NCBI GenBank assembly: GCA_023428695.1 | Contig: JAEYWY010000017.1 | Span: 186,001-250,000, forward strand | Source of the DNA: Bacteroidota bacterium | GTDB taxonomy: Bacteria > Bacteroidota > Bacteroidia > Cytophagales > Cyclobacteriaceae | DNA length: 64,000 nucleotides | Direction: 5' to 3' | Shown here: piece by piece, positions 33,062 to 40,904 of the stretch | Layout: each line of letters begins with the position of its first letter | Numbering within the stretch: the first letter of the stretch is position 1 | Made by a program: the position numbers and the translations under genes | Notes under the pieces: generated by a model | Seen by the model: the letters and a program-made list of their open reading frames with translations, nothing else | The model's database searches: none | Told to the model about the DNA's origin: nothing

Positions 33062-34176
33062 AACACATCATCGATCAGTTCTCGCGTTACTTTATCGGAG
33101 TACTGTTTATTTTCTCCGGCTTAATTAAGCTAAACGATCCCATCGGTACGGAAATCAAACTCGAAGAATACTTTGAAGTATTCGCTGTCGATTTCCATTC
33201 AATATTTACCGTATTTAAGCCGATAGCGCTGGAGTTAGGCATGCTCATGATAGTTCTCGAGATCGTGCTCGGTGTAGCGGTCCTGGTATTCTATCGCATG
33301 CGACTCACAGCAACGCTCCTGTTGATCCTCATTGTGTTTTTTACCTTCCTCACCGGATACTCGCATTTCACCAATGCGGTCACCGACTGCGGTTGTTTTG
33401 GCGACGCCATCAAGTTGACTCCGTACCAGTCGTTCATCAAGGATCTCGTGCTCCTCGTGTTCATCATGCACCTGTTCTGGTACCGGAAGTCATACACGCC
33501 GGCACTTTACAGCAGAACCGGGCATATCCTGATTGGAGTCACCACGGTGCTGTCGATGTTCGTGGGTATTTATGCGATCCGCCACCTCCCTTATCTTGAC
33601 TTCAGGGCTTATAAGATCGGTAATCACATTCCTGACGAGATGAAACCGCGGGAACAGGCGATTTTTGAATACGTTTTTATTCGCAAAGACAACGGCAAGG
33701 AAGAACGTTCAGACACCTGGCTCAACGATACGACAATCTATAAGTATAAGGACATGATCCAGGTGAACAAAGGCAAGACCGAGCCGAAGATTACGGATTA
33801 TGCTGTTTTCACCCCCGATGGTGACCCTGTGACAAACGAGACCTTCACTGGCGCCAAGCTTTTGTTAATTATGTACGATGTTAAAAAGGCTTCGATAAAG
33901 AATATTGGCGACATCGTCACACTTACAAACGGCCTCGAAGGCAAAGTGGAAATGATGGTGCTCACGTCATCAGGTGCGGCTGACTTTGAAACGTTCCGTC
34001 ATGAACATCAGCTTGCTGTGCCGTATTACTTTGCAGATGCCACAGTGCTGAAGACAATAATCCGGTCAAACCCAGGCATAACACTCTGGATCGACGGTAC
34101 CGTTGCAGGCAAATGGCACCACAACGATACGCCTGCTGCTGACGATATTCTTGGCATCATTGCAAGCCACAGATGA
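33058..34176 (+). CDS. BT_3928-type DoxX-family membrane protein
   Basis: 372 residues. Four N-terminal transmembrane helices (about 7-25, 53-75, 80-100, 115-140) with IGVLFIFSGLIKLNDPIGTEIK, typical of DoxX, and DCGCFGDAIKL, a methylamine-utilisation/DoxX marker; a fifth helix follows at about 155-175. The C-terminal 180 residues are soluble and thioredoxin-like in outline (TGAKLLLIMYDVKKASIKN, ILWIDG-type end) without a CxxC. The family is linked to redox or quinone functions, unproven here. Overlaps aroK by four bases. Confidence 0.82.
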   Translation: MKHIIDQFSRYFIGVLFIFSGLIKLNDPIGTEIKLEEYFEVFAVDFHSIFTVFKPIALELGMLMIVLEIVLGVAVLVFYRMRLTATLLLILIVFFTFLTGYSHFTNAVTDCGCFGDAIKLTPYQSFIKDLVLLVFIMHLFWYRKSYTPALYSRTGHILIGVTTVLSMFVGIYAIRHLPYLDFRAYKIGNHIPDEMKPREQAIFEYVFIRKDNGKEERSDTWLNDTTIYKYKDMIQVNKGKTEPKITDYAVFTPDGDPVTNETFTGAKLLLIMYDVKKASIKNIGDIVTLTNGLEGKVEMMVLTSSGAADFETFRHEHQLAVPYYFADATVLKTIIRSNPGITLWIDGTVAGKWHHNDTPAADDILGIIASHR

Positions 34177-34676
34177 AAATCTTTCTGATTGGCATGCCGG
34201 GTTCCGGCAAGAGTACAATTGGCAGGCAGGTGGCCGATTCGCTTTCGCTTCCATTCATCGATCTCGACCAACAGATCGAACAGCGCGAGGGAAAATCCAT
34301 TCCTGAAATATTTTCCAATCAGGGTGAGGATTACTTCCGCGAACGGGAGTCGGCGATTCTTCGCGAATTGTCATCAAACGATGAAAGCTACGTCATGGCT
34401 ACCGGTGGCGGAGCGCCATGCTTTCATAGCAACATCGACGTTCTGAATCAAAACGGGCTGACGGTATTCCTGGACGTGGATGTGGACATCTTGCTGGATC
34501 GTGTATCCCATGCCTTGAACAGACCATTACTTGGGGACAAGTCCAGCCAGCATGCACGCCTGCAACAATTATACGAGTCGCGCAGAGAATATTATCTGAA
34601 AGCAAAGATTTCGTTACGCAATCCGGATGCCGGCAGCGTACTGCAAGCGATTACGCACTCAGTCTCTAAAAAGTAA
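34173..34676 (+). CDS. aroK: Shikimate kinase
   Basis: Phosphorylates shikimate with ATP in aromatic amino-acid synthesis. 167 residues: Walker A GMPGSGKSTIGRQ (residues 7-19), FIDLDQQIEQREGKSIPEIF (shikimate-binding Asp), RERESAILREL, ATGGGAPCF, and RPLLGD of the lid. It overlaps the DoxX gene by four bases and its end overlaps the convergent FadL-like gene by 11. Confidence 0.94.
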   Translation: MKIFLIGMPGSGKSTIGRQVADSLSLPFIDLDQQIEQREGKSIPEIFSNQGEDYFRERESAILRELSSNDESYVMATGGGAPCFHSNIDVLNQNGLTVFLDVDVDILLDRVSHALNRPLLGDKSSQHARLQQLYESRREYYLKAKISLRNPDAGSVLQAITHSVSKK

Positions 34677-36192
34677 AACCGAAAGTTACGAGGCCGGTGG
34701 TTTCCTTACGATCAGCATCAACGATGGGTGCAGAATCACTTATCGCATAAGGCGAATAATTGAATGAACTGCTTCTCCGGATAACAGCGAGGTCGACGAA
34801 GAACTTCTCGAAGCGCGCACCCAGGCCACCACTGATTGCAGTGATCTTGTTGTCAACATTGTTGACGAACGTTTTTCCAAGCGCAGAATACCCGCCGCGA
34901 ACGCGCAATATCTTGTAACGGAATTCCGCACCGACTCTGACATTGATTGCTGAATTATACCGCTCTCTAATCTCCCGGTTTTCCGGTGCGTAATCAATCC
35001 CTGTAATCTCCGATGAATATTTGGCCTTGCCGGGGTTTGTGTATTCAATATCACCTGTAATAAAACCCATCTTGGATATGAAGGTCACCCCTGCACTGAT
35101 CCGCGAAGGCGCGCGGAAGTTGTATTCTGATGTTACAAGGTCTGTGCTCGCAGATTCGTTATTAAGAATCGTCTGGCCATCACCATAGTAGTCGAAGTTC
35201 TTCCAACTGGTTTGCATGCTCGCCTCGTAGGTTTCCGTCAGATTGTAAAACGTAGGCGATGTGTACGACACGCCAACCTGAACAAAGTCTACAGGCCTGA
35301 ATATTCCGCCGATTGTTGCGTTGATGCCGGAACCTTGTATCTCAAGGAATTCCGACAAAATGAGATAATTAAACACAGGATCTATCGAATAACCCTCAGT
35401 AAAAGTGGACGAAGACTTGTATCGCAGCGACGTGATCCCTAGACCGGCACCGACGAAGATCCGGTCGTCAAAGTTCGCTCCGTAAGAGATGCTCCATTGA
35501 TTCGTTGCGCCGCTCATTTCGATGGTTTCGCCCTGGTCGGCATCGGAGAGATACTCCTCGAAATTGCTTTGAACATCGGTGAAGTATTCATCGTCGGGAA
35601 ATGATTCATCAAGTGTACTCGCCGGTCCGATCAGGTAATTATAATACGCCAGACCAACGGGGGTGTTGTAGTTGTATCCATCTTCTTCAAACTGGCTCGT
35701 GAAGTCGCCATTGGCCTGGAGAATAAATGACTGAATAATCGAACTCTCGGTGTTGGCCCCGTTATACACAAGCGTGTTGTTGAAATCGTTAACCCGGTTG
35801 TAGGAAAATGCAAACGAGCCACCTAGAAAACCACTTTTGCCGCTTCGCCCAGGTATGTTGAACACACCACTTATTCCCGGAATAAAGAGCTTCGATACGT
35901 CGTCGGTCCATTCGCTGCCAAAGTAGGTACTGTTGGTTGTTGAGGTTCGTTGCCCGATCGAGAGCGTAAATTCCGACCGGTTAAACATGCCCAGTCCCGC
36001 AGGGTTTGAATAGGCGGCACTGTAATCACCACCAAGCGAAATCTGCGCACCACCCAATGCCTGTATCCTGGCACTTCCGCCGGGTTGAGTCCGGCTGAAC
36101 AACAGCGCTGATTCTGCGTAACTCTGGCTATAGGCTTCGTCAACAAGGAACAAAGCGATAGCGCTGAGGAGAAAAATTACCCTCAATTTCAT
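34666..36192 (-). CDS. FadL/OmpP1-like outer-membrane beta-barrel protein
   Basis: 508 residues with signal peptide (about 1-22) and mature start QSYAESALLFSRTQPGGSARIQALGGAQISLGGDYSAAYSNPAGLG, the signature of FadL-like transport barrels in Bacteroidota (a sequence of up to 20 residues repeats as ALGGAQISLGGDYSAAYSNP). The body alternates aromatic-rich strands, and the C-terminal residue is Phe (GLVTFGFTF), as expected for BAM substrates. Probably takes up hydrophobic compounds; the substrate is unknown. It follows the Tyr/Ser-rich gene by 26 bases on the same strand. Confidence 0.85.
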   Translation of the reverse strand: MKLRVIFLLSAIALFLVDEAYSQSYAESALLFSRTQPGGSARIQALGGAQISLGGDYSAAYSNPAGLGMFNRSEFTLSIGQRTSTTNSTYFGSEWTDDVSKLFIPGISGVFNIPGRSGKSGFLGGSFAFSYNRVNDFNNTLVYNGANTESSIIQSFILQANGDFTSQFEEDGYNYNTPVGLAYYNYLIGPASTLDESFPDDEYFTDVQSNFEEYLSDADQGETIEMSGATNQWSISYGANFDDRIFVGAGLGITSLRYKSSSTFTEGYSIDPVFNYLILSEFLEIQGSGINATIGGIFRPVDFVQVGVSYTSPTFYNLTETYEASMQTSWKNFDYYGDGQTILNNESASTDLVTSEYNFRAPSRISAGVTFISKMGFITGDIEYTNPGKAKYSSEITGIDYAPENREIRERYNSAINVRVGAEFRYKILRVRGGYSALGKTFVNNVDNKITAISGGLGARFEKFFVDLAVIRRSSSFNYSPYAISDSAPIVDADRKETTGLVTFGFTF

Positions 36193-36218
36193 AAATGGTC
36201 TTTTGTAACGTGTGATAA

Positions 36219-37286
36219 TTACCTGCTGCCGCGACTTCTGCCGTTGCTTCCGCCAGATGATGATGGCGTTGTTGAACGGGAACCGCCGCTTCCATAGGAC
36301 GACGATGAACTACGGGAGTTGTAAGAGCTGTTCGAATTGTACGAGTTATTCGAATTGCCCCATGAACTTCTCGAGTTATTATTTGTACGCGTAGTGGTAT
36401 TCGATCCTGAAGCAGAGCCGGTGTTCGCAGGTGACGTGTACCGCCATGACTTATTATAATACTCCGTACTGGCAGCGCGGCCTCCGCTGTTGGTTCTTCC
36501 TGATCCTGTATCCGGTGTATATGAAGACCGGGTGCGCGTGCTGGTGTTCGTCGTTGCATAGGCGGAACTCCTCGACGGGCGCTTACCATAAACCACCTTC
36601 TGGCCACCGGATTCGCCGTAGGAATTGTTGATTACAACTACGCGCGGATATCCGCCGTACCAAGACGGACCAAACCAGGATGAATATCCAAATCCATATC
36701 CCCAGCCTGAACCCCAGTAGCTCGCCGGAGAATTCCAATAGTCGTTGTAACCCCAGCCATAATTCCAGGTGTTACCCCAATAGTAGCTGAATGAACTTGA
36801 ATACATTCCTGCGTAATAGGGATTATTCCAGGGATTGCCCCATGAATTATAGTAGCTTCCGTAGAAGGGTGAATTCCAGCTGTGAATTGAAGGACCCCAG
36901 TAGTTGCGGCTATACCAGGTGCTGCCGTACCAGTTATTGAAATTATTGTTGAAGGTGCGAAGCTCGTTCGCCGTTTGATACCGGTAGTTGTTCACATAAT
37001 AGTCCTCGTTCTCGGCGGTTGCCGTCTCGGCGTTGCTGCGCGACGAATATTCCGGGTTCACAGTTCTGGCTGAATAGCTGTCGGTAGGATTCAACTCCTC
37101 TGTGTCAGCTGCTTTTCGATCCATCTTGCGGGTACTGGCGATAGCAGTTTGTTTCGCATTCAACTCCGTCAGTTTCTTGCGGTCGGTGGAATTGAAATAC
37201 ATGTCATCGTTTTCAAGCTGCTGCGCGATAGCTGATCCAGCCATCAACGCCGACAACATCAAAGTTCCTAAAATTCTGGTTTTCAT
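36219..37286 (-). CDS. Exported low-complexity Tyr/Trp/Gly/Asn/Ser-rich protein
   Basis: 355 residues. Signal peptide (about 1-21, MKTRILGTLMLSALMAGSAIA), an acidic region to about residue 110, then a core dense in Tyr, Trp, Asn, Gly and Ser (about 110-225, such as YYWGNTWNYGWGYNDYWNS), one ordered strand (YPRVVVINNSYGE), and a Ser/Asn/Arg/Thr-rich tail (about 240-355). No domain recognised. Database entries of this kind are sometimes mislabelled prolyl-tRNA synthetase or vitellogenin because of neighbours or composition (recollection). Possibly a matrix or amyloid-like surface protein. Confidence 0.75.
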   Translation of the reverse strand: MKTRILGTLMLSALMAGSAIAQQLENDDMYFNSTDRKKLTELNAKQTAIASTRKMDRKAADTEELNPTDSYSARTVNPEYSSRSNAETATAENEDYYVNNYRYQTANELRTFNNNFNNWYGSTWYSRNYWGPSIHSWNSPFYGSYYNSWGNPWNNPYYAGMYSSSFSYYWGNTWNYGWGYNDYWNSPASYWGSGWGYGFGYSSWFGPSWYGGYPRVVVINNSYGESGGQKVVYGKRPSRSSAYATTNTSTRTRSSYTPDTGSGRTNSGGRAASTEYYNKSWRYTSPANTGSASGSNTTTRTNNNSRSSWGNSNNSYNSNSSYNSRSSSSSYGSGGSRSTTPSSSGGSNGRSRGSR

Positions 37287-37388
37287 AATCGCTCCCGGTT
37301 AAGATGCTCGTCTAAGGTATAACGTCAAATACACAATAAAGTGCGCCGATAAAGCTACAAATTTTACCGGTTATTCTTTAGGTAAAAT

Positions 37389-37396
37389 TATATTTG
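37389..37396 (+). promoter_or_regulatory. -7 element for proS
   Basis: TATATTTG is an exact TAnnTTTG match, 35 bases upstream of the proS ATG at 37432. No TTTG at -33. Confidence 0.5.
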
Positions 37397-37431
37397 CCAC
37401 CGGACAAAAAACAAACAATAATTATACCAGT

Positions 37432-38910
37432 ATGGGAAAGGAATTACCGAGCCGGGCCGAGGATTACTCTTTGTGGTACAACGAATTAGTAAAAAGGGCC
37501 GATCTAGCCGAACACTCGGATGTGCGCGGTTGCATGGTCATCAAACCCTACGGATACAGCATCTGGGAGAAGATGCAGCAGGCCCTGGACACGATGTTCA
37601 AGGAAACCGGTCATTCAAACGCCTACTTTCCCCTGTTTGTGCCGAAGAGCCTGTTCGAGGCCGAGGAACAGAATGCTGAAGGTTTTGCAAAAGAGTGTGC
37701 CATTGTAACGCATTACCGTCTGAAAAATGACCCCGCCAAAAAAGGGAAACTCATGGTCGACCCTGAGGCAAAACTCGAGGAAGAGCTCGTTGTGCGGCCT
37801 ACCAGCGAGGCGATCATCTGGAATACATACAAGAAATGGATTCAGTCGTACCGCGACCTCCCGATCCTGGTAAATCAATGGGCTAATGTTGTGCGCTGGG
37901 AAATGCGCACAAGACTTTTCCTCCGTACGGCAGAGTTTCTGTGGCAGGAAGGTCATACCGCTCACAGTACTGCCGAAGAGGCTGTCGCCGAGACAATTCA
38001 GATGCTCGACGTCTACGCCAACTTCGCGGAAAACTTCATGGCTTTGCCCGTTGTGAAGGGCAGGAAATCCGAGGGCGAAAAATTCCCGGGCGCTATAGAC
38101 ACCTACTGCATTGAAGCAATGATGCAGGATGGAAAAGCATTGCAGGCCGGGACTTCACATTTCCTGGGTCAAAACTTCGCGAAGGCGTTTGATGTACAGT
38201 TCGCCGGGAAGGACGGTAAGCTCGATTTTGTCTGGGGAACCAGCTGGGGCGTGAGCACGCGCCTGATGGGTGCGCTGATCATGGCCCACTCTGACGACGA
38301 TGGTCTGGTATTACCTCCGCGTCTGGCGCCTATCCATGTCGTTATCGTGCCGATATACAAAACTGAAGACGAGTTGAATCGCATCTCGGAAAAGGCAACG
38401 GCAATTACCGCGATGCTCAAAAAAGCAGGCCTCACCGTAAAATACGACAACCGCGATACCCACAAACCCGGATTCAAGTTCGCCGAATGGGAATTAAAGG
38501 GCGTGCCGGTACGTCTTGCTATGGGTCCGCGGGATCTCGAAAACGGCACTGTGGAAGTTGCGCGACGCGACACGCGCGCGAAATCTGTCCTTAAATTCGA
38601 TCTGATTGAAAGCGAAATACCCAAACTGCTTGAAGACATTCAACAAGGCATCTATGAACGCGCACGTTCATTCCAAAGCGAGATGACAACGCAAGTGAAT
38701 TCATGGGAAGAATTCAAGAAAGTGCTTGACGAAAAGGGCGGCTTCGTATCTGCGCACTGGGATGGAACTGCGGAAACCGAGACCTCTATCAAGGAGGAAA
38801 CCAAGGCAACCATCCGTTGCATCCCGCTAAACGCACCCGAAGAAGACGGCGTTTGCGTTTATTCCGGCAGGAAATCCTCCAGGAGAGTGTTTTTCGCACG
38901 CGCATATTAA
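37432..38910 (+). CDS. proS: Prolyl-tRNA synthetase, archaeal/eukaryotic type
   Basis: Charges tRNA(Pro). 492 residues, without the INS editing insertion of the long bacterial form. Seen: SVRGCMVIKPYGYSIWEKMQ region near residue 30-50 (VRGCMVIKPYGYSIWE), VVRPTSEAIIWNTYKKWI (motif 2 region), FLRTAEFLWQEGHTAH, LQAGTSHFLGQNFAKAFDV, and the anticodon-binding domain (about 285-390, PIHVVIVPIYK). The C-terminal part ends in FFARAY, a Tyr terminus typical of this form, and has Cys residues (IRCIPL, GVCVYSG) of the zinc-like C-terminal domain. Bacteroidota usually have this type. Confidence 0.95.
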   Translation: MGKELPSRAEDYSLWYNELVKRADLAEHSDVRGCMVIKPYGYSIWEKMQQALDTMFKETGHSNAYFPLFVPKSLFEAEEQNAEGFAKECAIVTHYRLKNDPAKKGKLMVDPEAKLEEELVVRPTSEAIIWNTYKKWIQSYRDLPILVNQWANVVRWEMRTRLFLRTAEFLWQEGHTAHSTAEEAVAETIQMLDVYANFAENFMALPVVKGRKSEGEKFPGAIDTYCIEAMMQDGKALQAGTSHFLGQNFAKAFDVQFAGKDGKLDFVWGTSWGVSTRLMGALIMAHSDDDGLVLPPRLAPIHVVIVPIYKTEDELNRISEKATAITAMLKKAGLTVKYDNRDTHKPGFKFAEWELKGVPVRLAMGPRDLENGTVEVARRDTRAKSVLKFDLIESEIPKLLEDIQQGIYERARSFQSEMTTQVNSWEEFKKVLDEKGGFVSAHWDGTAETETSIKEETKATIRCIPLNAPEEDGVCVYSGRKSSRRVFFARAY

Positions 38911-38986
38911 TGCCTAAAACAGGCGACCCTTTAGATATTTCAGGAAATAATCGCCACTTTAGTGCGGTGATGCAGCTGATTGAGAA

Positions 38987-39469
38987 ATGGTAATGTGGAT
39001 CATCATTATTTCGCTTATAACCATAGGGCTGGTGCTCCTGGTTGTTGAAGTTATTTTTATTCCCGGGACAACCGTAGTTGGAATCCTCGGGGTGATTTTC
39101 ATGGCGGTCGGCGTGGTGATCAGTTACCGGCATTTTGGCAACGACGTCGGACTCTACGTTCTTTTGGGCGCCGGAACCAGTACGGTCGCTGCCGTGATTT
39201 ACAGTTTTCGATCCGGGGCATGGGATAAGTTTTCACTTAAGGACGCAATAAACAGTAGAGTAAACGAAGGCCTGACAGACCAGCTTTCTGTTGGCGATGA
39301 AGGTACGACCGTCTCAACGCTTCGCCCTTTTGGCAAGGCGGAATTTAAGAACGAACTTTTCGAAGTGCGTACGACCGGACACTACCTTAAACCCGGAACC
39401 CGCGTGCGGATAGTGAGCATCGACGGTTTGCAAATCCTTGTGGAAGAGATTCAGCAAGTGCAGCCTTGA
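38987..39469 (+). CDS. NfeD-family membrane protein
   Basis: 160 residues: two to three transmembrane helices in the first 75 residues (WIIIISLITIGLVLLVVEVI, TTVVGILGVIFMAVGVVIS) and a C-terminal OB-fold NfeD domain (about 95-155, GTTVSTLRPFGKAEFKNEL, GTRVRIVSIDGLQILVEE). It lacks the N-terminal ClpP-like protease of the long form. Family knowledge: short NfeD proteins are paired with flotillins; here floA follows 20 bases later, in the same run. Confidence 0.9.
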   Translation: MVMWIIIISLITIGLVLLVVEVIFIPGTTVVGILGVIFMAVGVVISYRHFGNDVGLYVLLGAGTSTVAAVIYSFRSGAWDKFSLKDAINSRVNEGLTDQLSVGDEGTTVSTLRPFGKAEFKNELFEVRTTGHYLKPGTRVRIVSIDGLQILVEEIQQVQP

Positions 39470-39489
39470 CAAAGTAATTGAATACAATC

Positions 39490-40488
39490 ATGGATACTAT
39501 GTTACAAGAACCAGTCTACCTGTTTGCCGTTGTCGTCGGCGCGCTCATTCTCATTTTTATCTTCCTGTACTTCGTTCCCGTCAACCTCTGGATTACCGCG
39601 CGGTTCTCTATGGTGAAAGTCGGACTCTTTGAACTGGTGTTCATGAGAATCCGGAAAGTTCCACCACGCATCGTTGTTGAATCGCTGATCACAGCCACAA
39701 AAGCAGGACTTGACATTTCCTCAACCGAACTTGAGACCCATTATCTTGCCGGAGGAAATGTACCAAACGTAATTCGCGCACTTATTTCCGCCGACAAGGC
39801 TAATATTAAGCTGAGTTTTAAACAGGCTACTGCAATCGACCTCGCCGGACGCGATGTGTTCCAGGCCGTACAGATCTCGGTTAATCCGAAAGTCATTACA
39901 ACTCCTAAAGTTGCTGCGGTGGCGGCAGACGGTATTCAGCTCATCGCCGTTGCGCGTGTAACCGTTCGCGCGAGCATTGCTCAACTCGTTGGTGGTGCGG
40001 GCGAAGACACCATCCTTGCCCGTGTGGGTGAAGGTATCGTTTCCTCAATCGGTTCTGCCAGAACACACAAAGAAGTTCTCGAAAGCCCGGACAATATTTC
40101 GAAACTTGTACTATCGCGCGGGCTGGACGCCGGAACAGCGTTTGAAATTCTCTCCATCGATATCGCTGACGTCGACGTTGGAGCAAACATCGGTGCAAAA
40201 CTGCAAATCGATCAGGCCACTGCCGACCTTAAAGTAGCTGAAGCCAAGGCTGAAGAAAGAAGGGCTATGGCCGTTGCGCTCGAACAGGAAATGAAAGCGA
40301 AAGCACAGGAAGCGCGCGCAAAAGTGATTGAAGCCGAAGCCGAAATACCAAAAGCAATGGCCGAAGCATTCGTCAAAGGAAACCTCGGCGTAATGGACTA
40401 CTACAAGATGCAAAACGTCCAGGCCGACACGGATATGCGTCAATCGATTTCCGGATCTGGCAAGTCAGGACCGCAGTCGAATAAGTAA
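39490..40488 (+). CDS. floA: Flotillin-like protein FloA
   Basis: 332 residues from ATG at 39490; TTG at 39478 is in frame but less likely. N-terminal hydrophobic helix (about 10-30), SPFH/band-7 region (about 45-230, with VPPRIVVESLITATKAGLDI, NVIRALISADKANIKLS, and ARTHKEVLESPDNISKLVLS), then an Ala/Glu/Lys-rich coiled-coil (DLKVAEAKAEERRAMAVALE). Flotillins organise membrane microdomains and are anchored from the cytoplasm. An intrinsic terminator follows at 40512-40550. Confidence 0.95.
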   Translation: MDTMLQEPVYLFAVVVGALILIFIFLYFVPVNLWITARFSMVKVGLFELVFMRIRKVPPRIVVESLITATKAGLDISSTELETHYLAGGNVPNVIRALISADKANIKLSFKQATAIDLAGRDVFQAVQISVNPKVITTPKVAAVAADGIQLIAVARVTVRASIAQLVGGAGEDTILARVGEGIVSSIGSARTHKEVLESPDNISKLVLSRGLDAGTAFEILSIDIADVDVGANIGAKLQIDQATADLKVAEAKAEERRAMAVALEQEMKAKAQEARAKVIEAEAEIPKAMAEAFVKGNLGVMDYYKMQNVQADTDMRQSISGSGKSGPQSNK

Positions 40489-40511
40489 TCAGATTGGAGA
40501 GTATATATTTG

Positions 40512-40550
40512 AGAGGAGTTACAAAAAATGTAACTCCTCTTTTTTTGTTT
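40512..40550 (+). terminator. Intrinsic terminator after nfeD-floA
   Basis: AGAGGAGTTACA (40512-40523), five-base loop, TGTAACTCCTCT (40529-40540), then TTTTTTGTTT. A perfect 12-bp stem; strong. Confidence 0.92.
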
Positions 40551-40602
40551 AAGGGCTTCCCGCCACCGCAAAGCGTCAGGCAGGCAGGTTTTCAGGCGGG
40601 AA

Positions 40603-40618
40603 AGTCTAAAGTTCAAAG
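40603..40618 (+). repeat. Dispersed 16-nt intergenic motif, copy 2
   Basis: AGTCTAAAGTTCAAAG, 14 of 16 identical to the copy at 2000-2015. It sits in the floA-WG gap next to GC-rich hairpins. Confidence 0.45.
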
Positions 40619-40904
40619 TGTAAAATCGACAGAGCGAAAACGACGAGAATCCAGCAGCTTGTTGCCAGTTGCCTGGCATTAGCCCGCCTTTGGCGGGTGT
40701 CACACTGATGCCCGGGGTGCAAGCACCTGACCTTCGTGAACGTGGTCCTTCCAGGATGCTGAACCTCAAGTCGAAAGTGCTTCCTTGAACCCGCCGTTGC
40801 AAGATTCATGGGATTCAAGTCAGGATGACGGAGCATAAGGGAGCCATGACGAGCATGTCTGGTACCACCAGCGAAAAGCCAGCGTCGAGAAGCCAGAATT
40901 TTCA

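Larger units (their letters stand above)
40489..40904. other. Intergenic region after floA: terminator then repeat mosaic
   Basis: 416 bases between convergent floA and the WG-repeat gene. It holds the floA terminator and then a patchwork: TTCCCGCC (40557-40564) and its complement GGCGGGAA (40595-40602), the motif copy at 40603-40618, CAGTTGCC-like simple repeat near 40661-40677, and a hairpin CCCGCC-TTT-GGCGGG at 40683-40697. No open frame here looks like a gene. Confidence 0.6.

Noticed and set aside
36140..36607. 155-codon minus-strand frame rich in Arg and Pro
   Set aside because: Alternate frame of the low-complexity Tyr/Ser-rich gene; composition is a by-product of that gene's codons.
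36219..37286. Prolyl-tRNA synthetase or vitellogenin label for the low-complexity protein
   Set aside because: No synthetase motif is present; the true proS is the next gene at 37432-38910.
38911..38986. Terminator after proS
   Set aside because: Only a four-base GCCT/AGGC stem without a T run; too weak to call.
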